From NCBI GenBank assembly GCA_025084515.1, contig JAJAGP010002209.1, positions 62,001 through 126,000 on the forward strand: a DNA stretch of 64,000 nucleotides, written 5' to 3'. Shown piece after piece: positions 12,501 through 24,500 of the stretch. A program made the position numbers and the translations under genes. The first letter of the stretch is position 1; each line of letters begins with the position of its first letter. The notes below the pieces were generated by a model that saw nothing but the letters and a program-made list of their open reading frames with translations, was not told the DNA's origin and searched no databases. Source of the DNA: Ancistrus triradiatus (Eukaryota; Chordata; Actinopteri; Siluriformes; Loricariidae).

Positions 12501-15500
12501 ACCTGGTCAACCCACCCCTTTTGCAACAGAAAACAATCTTGATTTTTTTTTAAGCGCATTTCCAGCAGAAACACAATTTCAGCTTTGAAACTGAATCATA
12601 ACACTTCCCCATTTAATAGCAATATTAAGACCCTTGAGATTCCAGCTAATGTACTGAATTCAGCTTTCCTCTTTAGAACATAAATGAACCAATATTACCT
12701 AGCTTTATACAAAACCAAAGAGCTGTTGAAGGACAACAGGAAGAAAATTGTAGACCTGCATCAGGCTGGGAAGAGTGAATCTACAATAGGCAAGCAGGTT
12801 GGTGTGAATAAATCAACTGTGGGAGCAATTGTAAGACATACAAGACCATTGATAATCTCCCTCGATCTGGGGCTCCACACAAGATCATGAGAACGGTGAG
12901 CAAAAATCCCATAACTACACGGAGGGACCTGATGAATGACCTGCAGAGAACTGGGACCAAAGTAACAAAGGTTACCATCAGTAACACACTATGCCGAGAG
13001 GGACTCAGATCCTGCAGTGCCAGGCATGCCCCCTGCTTAAGCCAGTACATGTCCAGACCCGTCTGAAGTTTGCCAGAGAGCATATGGATGATCCAGAAGA
13101 GGATTGGGAGAATATCATGTGGTCAGATGAAACCAAAATAGAACTTTTTGGTAAAAACTCAACTCGTCGTGTTTGGAGGAAGAAGAATGCTGAGTTTCAT
13201 CCCAAGAACACCATACCTACTGTGAAGCATGGGGGTGGAAACATCATGCTTTGGGGCTGTTTTTCTGCAGAGGGGACAGGACGACCGATCCGTGTTGAGG
13301 AAAAAATGAATGGGGCCATGTATCGTGAGATTTTAAGCCAAAACCTCCTACCATCAGTGAGAGCACTGAAGATGGAACATGGTTGGGGCTTCCAGCATGA
13401 CAATGATCCCAAACACACCGTTCGGGTAACGGAGGAGTGGCTCCGTGAAAAGCATTTCAAGGTCCTGGAGTCTCCAGACCTCAGCCCCATAGAAAATTTG
13501 TGGAGGGAGTAAAAAGTGTTGCCCAGCGACAGCCTAAAAACATCACTGCTCTAGAGGAGATCTGCATGGAGGAATGGGCCAAAATACCAGCTACAGTGTG
13601 TGCCAACCTGGTAAAGATTTACAAAAAATGTTTGACCTCTGTCATTGCCAACAAAGCTTATGTTACAAAGTATTGAGTTGAACTTTTGTTATTGACCAAA
13701 TATTTATATTCCACCAAGATTTACAACTAAATTCTTAAAAAATCCTACAATGTGATTTCCTGGATTTTGTTTCTCATTTTGTCTCTCATTGTTGAAGTGT
13801 AGCTATGATGAAAATTACAGACCATTCTCATCTTTCTAAGTAGGAGAACTTGCACAATCAGTGGCTGACTAAATACTTTTTTGCCTCACTGTATACACAA
13901 CTACCTAAATGTATCGTTCCATCCATAAACCAGCAACAACAACAATTTAGACTAAGCTTAGGTTGAGCTTTTTGACTGTACAGTATTCAAGTTCAACAAG
14001 AGGCAAAAACATTTGTACAGGCAAAAAGCCCATCAATCATCAGAGAGAACACCAAGAGCGATGAATTCGAGCGTTAGGGTAGCTAGTTAGATGACGGCCA
14101 TGCTTTATATTGTATTCCTGACAGGAAAATCTCCAATTTTTCATTCCTTGGCCCACTGGAGGTTTGTCTTTTCCATTTCTCTTAGACAGCAACGGCACTC
14201 AAACTGGTCATCTTCTGTTATAGTCCATCCATAAGGAACACCGTTTTGTGTGTTCAGACACATTAGTTGCACCACCAGGGTTGTATTCAGCTGCTAATTG
14301 CTTAAATGTGCACTTCCTGTTTTTTAGCATGATTCTCGACAACCTCCTCTTTACATAAACAGGATCCCCTTTTGATTTTTTTTTTTCCATGAACACCGGT
14401 ATACACTTGACACCATCGCATGAGAAAACAATACAAAGCTGGTCGTTTCTGAGATACTGGCATCAGTTAGTCTAGCACTGATGATTATGTCTCGTTCAAA
14501 GCCGCTCAAATTGATTTTCCCATTCTACTGTGGATTCACGCTGTAACTGATACACAGAAAACTTGCCCACTTGATTTTCTGCTGCACTCCAGGGTCATGC
14601 GTCTTAATTTCTGGGAAGCTCCAGTCGAGACAGGGCAGGTGCCTCTAATAAAGTGGGCGCTTTATATAAATGTCTTTAGTGTATATAATTAACAAGCAGC
14701 CCAAACGCAAAGGCAAAGAAAGGAGCCTTCACATCTTTAGACTATATGCTTGTGCTTACCCGAGATGGCATATAGGTTGGAGTTTTGGTGTTCGTAGTCA
14801 GGCCTAATGGTACTCTTTCTAAAACTGGCAGGAAGGGTCATAGATATGTGTCTGCAGGAAAAAGAAAAAACACAAACATATTCATATAACTGCAACTCAA
14901 CAAAGGAAATGTAACATTTCTTACTCAAATGTAGTGTTGACTCACTTAATTGTAACTGTCAAATTACTATTTACTCCAACTTCCAGTAAGTTTATCAACA
15001 GGGATGAACCGATGCCACTTTTTTCAATCTGTTGTTCAACTCTATCCAACGTAACTACTCGATAAGTGCCTATATATCTTGAATTTATAGCATTCCACTT
15101 TTTATAGATTGCCATGCCTTTATTTTGGTAAAAGCAGTGTCCTGTATCCCAAAATAAGACATAAGATTGAAATAATAGTATTTACTGGTTGAGTTTGACA
15201 AGTTTTATAGCTGTGAACAAAATGATTTTGTCATAATGCAGTAACAAGCAGAAGCAGGGAAGCATAATCTTATTAAGCTTTTTAAACTGTTGTGTAACGG
15301 TGGGAGGCGGAGGGGAAGCAGGAGACGAGCGCAGGTGTAGAAAAGGAAGTATTTACTCGAAAACAACCAACAAAAAGCAAACACAGCTAACAGAAAAGCA
15401 AGGGACCGAAAACGGGTATGAAACGAAAATGGAAACGGGTGTGGAACAAAACCAAAAACAAGTGGGAAACATAAACCAAACCGAAGCCGAAAACGGGTAG

Positions 15501-18500
15501 AAACTAAACTAAACACGGAAGTGAATGAAAGGAACTATACTTTACCGGTGCAGCGCGTAGGGACGCGGCAATGAGTGGTGCAACGCGTTGGGACGTGACG
15601 AGCATGGAGGACCATAAAGGTGAGGCGCGTAGAGACGCGATACGAGGAGCGGTGCGTAGGAACGCAACCGACAGCAACAACCAACATTAGTCAATAACCC
15701 GCGATCTGAATCTCTCGCGGGCGTCCTTTTGTAGGAAGCCCCACAGCTGAATGCAATTGACAATTCGATCGGCGTGGGGCTTCCTGATAGGTCCGAGACT
15801 TGGCGGGGCGGTGCGTGCCGCCGTGGAGCGTGACAGAGCCCCCCCCCCGAAGGAGTCCGAGATGGAGCTAGGACTCCAGAAAGGGACTTCCGGGTAAAGG
15901 ATCAACTCAGGGGACCGCCAGCCGTCGGGCGGCCGACGAGCGGAGCCGACGACGAGAGGCCGACGAGCGGAGCCGACGACGAGAGGCCGACGAGCGGAGC
16001 CGACGACGAGAGGCCCCGACGAGCGGAGCCGACGACATGAGGCCGGCGAGCAGGGTCGTGGACGAGCTGCTGGAGAGCAGGGTCCGTGGACGAGATGCTG
16101 AAGAAGCACACGACGTTGGACGAGATGCTGAGAAGCAGAGTCGTGGACGACGTGAGGCTGACGAGCAGAGCCTGGACGACGTGAGGCTGACGAGCAGAGC
16201 CGTGGACGACGTGAGGCTGACGAGCAGAGCCGTGGACGGTATGCTGGAATCTCCGTGGAGGAGCCGCTCTTGGACGGGTCTCCCGTGGAGGAGCCGCTCT
16301 CTGGACGGGTCTCCCGTGGAGGAGCCGCCTCTCTGGACGGGTCTCCCGTGGAGGAGCCGCTCTCTGGACGGGTCTCCCGTGGAGGAGCCGCTCTCTGGAC
16401 TGGGTCTCCCGTGGAGGAGCCGCTCTCTGGACCGGGTCTCCCCGTGGAGGAAGCCGCTCTCTGGACGGGTCCTCCCGTGAGGAGCCGCGCTCCTGGACGG
16501 GTCCTCCCGTGGAGGAGCCGCTCTCTGGACGGGTCTCCCGTGGAGGAGCCGCTCTCTGGACGGGTCTCCCGTGGAGGAGCCGCTCTCTTGACGGGTCTCC
16601 GTGGAGGAGCCGGCTCTCCTGGACGGGTCTCCCGTGGAGGAGCCGCTCTCTGGACGGGTTCTCCCGTGGAGATTAGCCGCTCTCCTCTGGACGGGTCTCC
16701 CGTGGAGGAGCCGCTCTCTGGACGGGTCTCCCGTGGAGGAGACGCTCTCTGGACGGGTCTCCCGTGGAGGAGACGCTCTCTGGACGGTCCTCTCCCCGTG
16801 GAGGAGACGCTCTCTGGACGGGTCTCCCGTGGAGGAGACGCTCTCTGGAACGGGTCTTCCCCGTGGAGGAGACGCTCTCTGGACGGGTGTCTCCCGTGGA
16901 GAGAACGCTCTCTGGACGGGTCCTCCCGTGGAGGAGACGCTCTCTGGACGGGTCTCCCGTGGAGGAGACCGCTCTCCTGGACGGGTTCTCCCCGTGGAGG
17001 AGACGCTCTCTGGACGGGTCCTCCCGTGGAGGAGACGCTCTCTGGGACGGGTCTCCCCTTGGAGGAGACGGCTCTCTGGACGGGTCTCCCTTGGAGGAGA
17101 CGCTCTCTGGGCGGGTCTTCCCTTGGAGGAGACGCTCTCTGGGCGGGTCTCCCTTGGAGGAGACGCTCTCTGGGCGGGTCTCCCTTGGAAGAGACGCTCT
17201 CTGGGCGGGTCTCCCTTGGAAGAGACGCAATCTCTGGGCGGGTCTCCCTTGGAAGAGACGCAATCTCTGGGCGGGTCTCCCTTGGAAGAGACGCTCTCTG
17301 GGCGGGTCTCCCTTGGAAGAGACGCTCTCTGGGGGCGGGTCTCCCTTGGAAGAGACGCTCTCTGGGCGGGTCTCCCTTGGAAGAGACGCTCTCTGGGCGG
17401 GTCTCCCTTGGAAGAGACGCTCTCTGGACGGGTCTCCCTTGGAAGTGACGCTCTCTGGACGTAAGTATTTATTCGAAAACAACCAACAAAGGGCAAACAC
17501 AGCTAACAGAAAAGCAAGGGACCGAAAACGGGTATGAAACGAAAACGGAAACGGGTGTGGAAAAAAAACGAAAACAGGTGGGAAACATAAACCAAGCCGA
17601 AGCCGAAAACGGGTAGAAACTAAACTAAACACGGAAGTGAACGAAAGGAACTATACTTTACTGGTGCAACGCCTAGGGACGCCACGAGCATGGAGGACCA
17701 CAAAGGTGAGGCGCATAGAGACGCGATACGAGGAGCGGTGCGTAGGAACGCGATACGAGGAGCGGTGCGTAGGAACGCAACCGACAGCAACAACCAACAT
17801 TAGTCAATAACCCGCGATCTGAGTCTCTCGCGGGTGTCCTTTTGTAGGAAGCCCCACAGCTGAATGCAATTGACAATTCGATCACCGTGGGGCTTCCTGA
17901 TAGGTCCGAGACTTGGCGGGGCGGTGCGTGCCGCCGTGGAGCGTGACATGTTGATAGTTACATTTCAGTCACCCCTGAAAATACCGGTGTTACAGATTTT
18001 GCAAGACATTTTGCTACTGCTCGTGTCAAGCAAGAAATTATTTCCACTCTCTTTATGCTCTACAACCTCTCTTTCTCAGTATAAAACTCTTCTAAAAACC
18101 CATCTTTTCTCTCAACATTTCCATTCTACTTACTCTGTATAACTGGTATAATTTGTTAAGTGATCTTGGGTGTTGTGGAAGGTGCTATATAAATGTTACA
18201 TATTATTATTAAAAAACCCACAGCACGGACATGCTGCTGGCTTTGGTTTCACTTCATCTAGTGGCAGTAACGCTTCGTCAGTAACGCTTCATGGTATTGG
18301 TGCTCTCTATTGCCAATACTGTGTGTAACTGTCAGTATCAGCACAACACTATTTATCAACATTTTATTTTACCAATTTTTAATCATTTGTTTCATTTAAG
18401 ACAAAATGAGGGTTGTAATTACAATGACAGACAAGAAAAGGTCATAAAGTGTCTTAATTAGCTTAATATCGGTATCAGTACAGGATAGAAGACATTTATT

Positions 18501-21500
18501 TATTCATTTATTCCAGGGAAGCTTCCCTCACTTAACAAAACCACATTATAAACAATGGCACCCCCCCCGAGTGTAGTACTTTGGGAAACCTCTGAACTCT
18601 CTTGACCAAAATAGCAGCAGCGAGTCTTTTATAATGCTTAACTGGGAATACAGAGCAAGCAACAATTTTCCCAGGACCACTGCATGAACAATTGCCCTTA
18701 ACCATGGTTTGTTACCAAATTAGTCTACTCTGCATAATGACTTCCAGAAGTGTCTAGCAAACTCCAAATTCTTACATCGGCATCACATGAAAGAAGAGCT
18801 TTCTTTTAGCATGCCCATTAAATGTCATTGGTGCTTTTCTGACTTCACATGAGAACTGAGTGCCTTAAGCTATACTGTGCTTAATATTTAATAATTGTGG
18901 AACAACACATTATGTGCAAAAGTGTTAAGCCACCATTAGATTAAATAGACCATTGTTTTAGCCATGGTATAATGACTATATAAGTATATTTCAGTCTCTT
19001 TATTAGAATGCAACCAGAAAACATGGAAATGTGTATGCAGTATTAAAAAAAAAAAATACAAAGAAAAATAAAATCAGAATTAAAGCTTCTATGGAGTACA
19101 ATGGTATTTAGTACTCTTCTATGGAGTACAAAGTATTTAGTGTGACCTCCCCTTACACTTGGGCAATAGCAGCATCTAGTAGCTTCATCAGGACTTTGAG
19201 CCTTCTACAGTCTGAAGAAGCTTGATCAGAAATAGTCTTTTTGTAAGGGTAGCAGCCAAAAAAAAAAACAGTCTTTCAGAAGTGGAGCAGGGTGAACGGG
19301 GTAAGATATGCTAAAGCTCACAAAGATTGGAATGAGGATCAGTGGAAAAAAGTAATATGGACTGACAAATCCAGATTTGAAATTTACCGTTGAAAATCTC
19401 TCTTATACACGGTCATTATACCACTGCTAAAACAACAAATCTAACAGTAGCCTACGACTTCTTGCATATAGACTTTTGGCATCAAGTCATTTTTATTGAA
19501 TTTAAACTCTACCTTTTTCAGCTACTCATCTCCTCCGTCAGTGTACAGTGGTGCTTGAAAGTTTGTGAACCCTTTAGAATTTTCTGCATAAATATGACCA
19601 AAAACATCATCAGATTTTCACACAAGTCCTAAAAGCAGATAAAGAGAACCCAGTTACAGAAATGAGACAAAAATATTATACTTTGCCATTTATTTATTGA
19701 GGAAAATGATCCAATATTACATATTAGTGAGTGGCAAAAGTATGTGATCCTCTAGGATTAGCAGTTAAGTAGAAAATGAAATTAGAGTCAGGTGTTTTCA
19801 ATCAATGGAATGCCAATCAGGTGTGAGTGGGCACCCTGTTTTATTTAAAGAACAGAGATCTATCAAAGTCTGCTCTTCTCAACACGTTTGTGGAAGTGTA
19901 TCATGGCACAAACAGGAGATTTCTGAGGAGCTCAGAAAGAGAGTTGTTGATGCTCATCAGGCTGGAAAAGGTTACACAACCATCTCTAAAGAGTTTGGAC
20001 TCCACCAATCCACAGTCAGACAGATTGTGTACAAATGGAGGAATTTCAAGACAATTGTTACCCTCCCCAGGAGTGGTCGATCAACAAAGATCACTATAAC
20101 AGCAAGTCATGTGATAGTTGGTGAGATCGCAAAGGACCCCAGGGTAACTTCTAAGCAACTGAAGGCCTCTCTCACATTGGCTAATGTTAATGTTCATGAG
20201 TCCACCATCAGAAGAACACTGAACAACAATGGTGTGCATGGCAGGGTTGCAAGGAGAAAGCCACTGCTCTCCAAGAAGAACATTGCTGCTCGTCTGCAGT
20301 TTGCTAAAGATCACATGGACGAGCCAGAAGGCTATTGGAAGAATGTTTTGTGGACGGATGAGACCAAAATAGAACTTTTTAGTTTCAAAGAAAAGTGTTA
20401 TGTGTGGAAAAAGGAAAACACTGCATCCCATCTGTGAAACATGAAGGTATCATGGTTTGGGCCTGTTTTGCTGCATCTGGGTCAGGACGTCTTGCCATCA
20501 TTGATGGATCAATGAATTCTGAATTATATCAGAGAATTCTAAAAAAAAATTATCAATACACCAGTCCATGAACTGAATCTCAAGAGAAGCAGGACAACGA
20601 CCCTAAGCACACAAGTCATTCTAACAAAGAATGGTTAAAGAATAAAGTTAATGTTTTGATATGGCCAAGTCCTGACTTTTGGACATGTGTGAAAATCTGA
20701 TTAAGTTTTCGGTCATATTTATGCGGAAATACAGAAAATTCTATAGGGTTCACAAACTTTCAAGCACCACGGTGGGCCTCATTCATGAGACCTTCGTAAA
20801 AAAGATGAGCAAACTGCCAGTAAAATACTCGTAAATGGACATTTCCGAAAGCTCTCCTCCAGATTCATGAACGGTGCGTATACACGAGACTCAGTAGTAA
20901 AACAGTAGTAGAGTAGTAGAGCGCGCACATGTTAATGAATACCAATCGTTCTTAAATGGGTCACGCCTGCACATTCCTTTATAATTAGCATGCAATTACC
21001 ATAATCTACACCCATGAAGAACAAATGACCACCACATAACACAGGCTGTGCACTGATGAACACGGCAAAAAAAGAAAAAGCAAAGAAAAAAACTTCTGAT
21101 TTGGAAATCCATGTTTCATTGAACAGAGAGCGTAAAAAACATTTTTTTTATTTTTGAGAGTCCATAGTGGTGTTTCAGGTAATAAAGAAAGCAGCTGGAC
21201 ATCAAATTCAATGTAGGCTGTATGAATAAATCTGCAATCTTCTAGCCCGTGCCTGCCGGACCAAGATCCGGTACTGCTGATATTCAGAGCTATTTGTCTT
21301 GATTAAGCACCTCTGCTTATTTATATATAAAATAAAATTAAAATGGACTATATTAATAAACACACACAGTTATTTATTTGTTCCGGGACCTTTTCACTTA
21401 ATGCCCACTTACTGGATTACGGCATGCTCGGAGTTCCCTTACCTCACGTATTACAATTATTATTATTTTTTTTAAACTGATGAGCCCATGATCTCTTAGA

Positions 21501-24500
21501 ATGCCACTCTCCAATCGTCGTCCACCTGAGGCTTCCACCTGGTCACAGCGCTCAGAAAATAACATTTCGCCTAACAGATCAACTGCACGTTGACTGAATG
21601 GTCATCTTTTCTTATTTATATATGTAAGTGTATCATTAGATCATCATAACTTGATGCAGTGGTGTAGGTTTCCTTTAACCTTTAAACTGCTCACACCCAA
21701 CCTAACGCATCATACGAGTAGTGTTTTATGTTAAGTAAATCAAAGGACATGCTGCACAAGGAAAGTAAAAATAGTATTTAATACGCCAAACATCATACCT
21801 TGAAGATGAATACATATTTACTATGAATTGCTACATTTAAAATGTTAATTATACTTAAGCTAGCAGTGCATTAGTGCGTTTTGTCTCCCGTGCTGGTGAG
21901 ATCTGAGCGTTCAGGCTTATTGGAAGTTTCTCTGCATAACAGGCTGTAGTATTAAACATTTTTTCATGTATTATAGAATTGTAATATTAATAATTCTTAT
22001 TAATTTGGCAGGACATTAATTCAAATGCAGTCATGTCTAATGACACTTTTGGCGTCTTTCGGATGTTACGAACAGTTTAAGTAAAATACATTAAGGTTAT
22101 ATATTTGAAATATAAATTAGTAATCAATGTGTTTATATGTATTTGGCTGCTCACTTACAAAATTACTCAAAATACCCACCAGAAGTCTAAAAACACGATC
22201 AAACACATACTTGATGGGCACTAATGTAGAGTTGCTTGTAACAGTCTGATTACTGGTGATGGTAGTAGTCGTGGATGTGGTAGAAGAGTTTGTCTGTGTC
22301 AGAGACAAGTCCTGGGTTCGAGGCACCTTTCCCATTCGATACCAAATCCCCATGTTGTTCAGCTCTCTGTTGGGAAGTCAGTTAAATTAGGAATGTAATA
22401 CCAACAACCAACAATCAGTACATTAAGCAATAATTTATAGTGCCAATTGCTATAAATAGGAAATCACTCATTTTAAATGGTATTTTTTCCTATGTTCCCT
22501 GACAAAAATGCAGCCTTATGAAAATATATGTTTATGATAACTGACCCAATGAAAGTATACTGTGGTGGGGCCTGTTTGGAGCGTCCCAGGATACGGATAT
22601 CACAAATGGCAGCCTCAGTGGAGTCCCTTGGGATGAACTTAATACATAACCTCCTCTTTCTAAATGCTGGTTCCTCTATACAGGATAAAGTAAAAACTTA
22701 AGATTTCAATTTTGCAATATAAATCCAAGTTTTTATTTACTGGTATAATTCCTGTACTTGTGAAGCTGGTTAGGCTGGTTAGGCAGTAAATCACATTAAG
22801 AGAAAAAGGCAGGGCTAGGTAGATGAAAGGAAAAACAAAAGTGTTTACGCGTGTCCACGGTCTCCTGGATCGGGATAAAGCCCACAGGAAGAGTATCTTT
22901 GATGTCAATCAGCTTCATATCCACCAGAACGTTTCCTAAATGACTCTGTAAGAAAACGCACACAATATGACAATATAACAACTGCAGACAGTATGAACCC
23001 AATATATTTCAGGTTTTTCTGACCAACTTCATTTCATTTGTTAATAAACATCCATTCCTGCATTTCAGGCTTGCAACACAGTCCCAAAAAAAAAAATGGG
23101 ATGAGGGCACTTTAGGGCTAGTAATGAGGTAAAAAACCTAAACAATTATGTGATTTCAAGCAGGTAATTTTAACAGATCATTTTAATAATGATCTGTAAC
23201 AAAAGCAGTATACACGAAAGGCAGAGTCTTTGAGGAGTAAAGATAGGCAGAGGATCTCCAGTTTATCAACAAATGTTCTTCAAAGAAAACCTGGAACGGA
23301 TTTACATATTTCTCCTTCTATAGCACATATCATTAAACGATTCAAGGAATCTGGAGGAATTTCAGTCCATACGCCTAAACTGCAGATGCATCATCTCTGA
23401 TCCCTCAGACGGCACTGCATCAAATAGCAGTCATTCATCAATAGGTGATAGAACCACATGATAAAGAAATTACTATATCAAACCTTGATCAAGCACTACA
23501 ATATGGAATTACATTCACAAATGCGACTTAAAACTTTACCGTGCGAAAAAGAAGCCTCATGTTAATCATGTCCAGTGGTGTCGACGTCTCTGGGCTCGGA
23601 GGCCTCTGGGATGGACCATCACACAGTGGAAATGGGTATTGTGGTCAGACAAATCAGTGTTCCAGATCTTTTTTGAAAGAAATGTATGCCGTGTGTGCGC
23701 CGGACCACAGATGAAAAGGACCATCTAGACTATTATGAGCAACAAGTTCAAAAGCCAGGCTCCGTCATGGTATGAGGTTGGGTCAGTGTCCTTGGTAAAG
23801 GTCATTTACACTTTTGTGATGGCAGCATTAATGCAGAAAAGTACATTTAGATTTTAGAGCAACACAAGCTGCCTTCAAGATGACATATTTCCCAGGGAAG
23901 TCGATGCATTTTGCAAAAAAAGCCAAATCAGAAAAAGTTAGGACTGAAATATGTAAATCCCTTCCAGTCTTCCTTAGAGGAAACAGGTTTTTAAACATTT
24001 CAATAATATTCTTACACATTTGTTGACAAACTAAGATCCTGTGCCCATCTTTACTCCTCAAAGACGCGGCCTTCTTGTGGATACTGCTTTGTACCAAATC
24101 ATTATTATAGTCCCCTGTTGACATTAGCGGTTTGAAATAATATCATTTAGTGTTTTTTTTTAAACCGCATTACTAGACCCAAGTTTATTTTGGAATGTGT
24201 TGCAAGCATGAAATGCAGGAATGGATGTTTAACAAATGAACTGCAATTAAATAAAAGTCAAAGGAAATGTACTCCACTCCAAAAACAGTTAATTTACCCC
24301 AACAAGTAGAAGACTTACATTTTCCTTGGAGAAGACTCTAGTGAAGCAAAGGTAGCGTGTCACCTTAGATTTGAACAGTCCATCTTTCCACAAGTCAGCA
24401 TCAATTCCATCTGTGGTTTGTGCAACCTACAGCATGACATACAAACTGCTGGATAACGAAATCACGAAACTGACAGTTTGCAGCAGATGTGCTGGATGGT

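Larger units (their letters stand above)
15293..17948 (+). mobile_element. Non-autonomous LTR-type element filled with minisatellite repeats
   Basis: The element starts TGTAACGG and ends GTGACA, the TG...CA form of LTR ends, and has a perfect 5-bp target duplication TGTTG (15288-15292 and 17949-17953). The left LTR is 15293-15835. The right copy (about 17463-17948) lacks its first 55 or so bases. No gag, protease, RT or integrase motif is present, and no clear primer-binding site was recognised. The interior is three GC-rich tandem arrays. It sits in the mvb12b intron between exons 7 and 6... specifically upstream of exon 6 (between exons 6 and 5). Insertion strand is arbitrary. Confidence 0.8.

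Noticed and set aside
16255..17448. Plus-strand 397-codon open frame with WTGLPWRSRSLDGSPVEE-like repeats
   Set aside because: Same cause: stop-free repeat with period 31 read in rotating frames.
16245..17462. CRISPR-like array
   Set aside because: Units are head-to-tail with no unique spacers, and the DNA is vertebrate nuclear.
15907..17496. A 529-codon minus-strand open frame rich in RERLLHGRP-like repeats
   Set aside because: It is a product of the 31-bp minisatellite; equivalent frames exist on the other strand and indels within units do not respect a reading frame.
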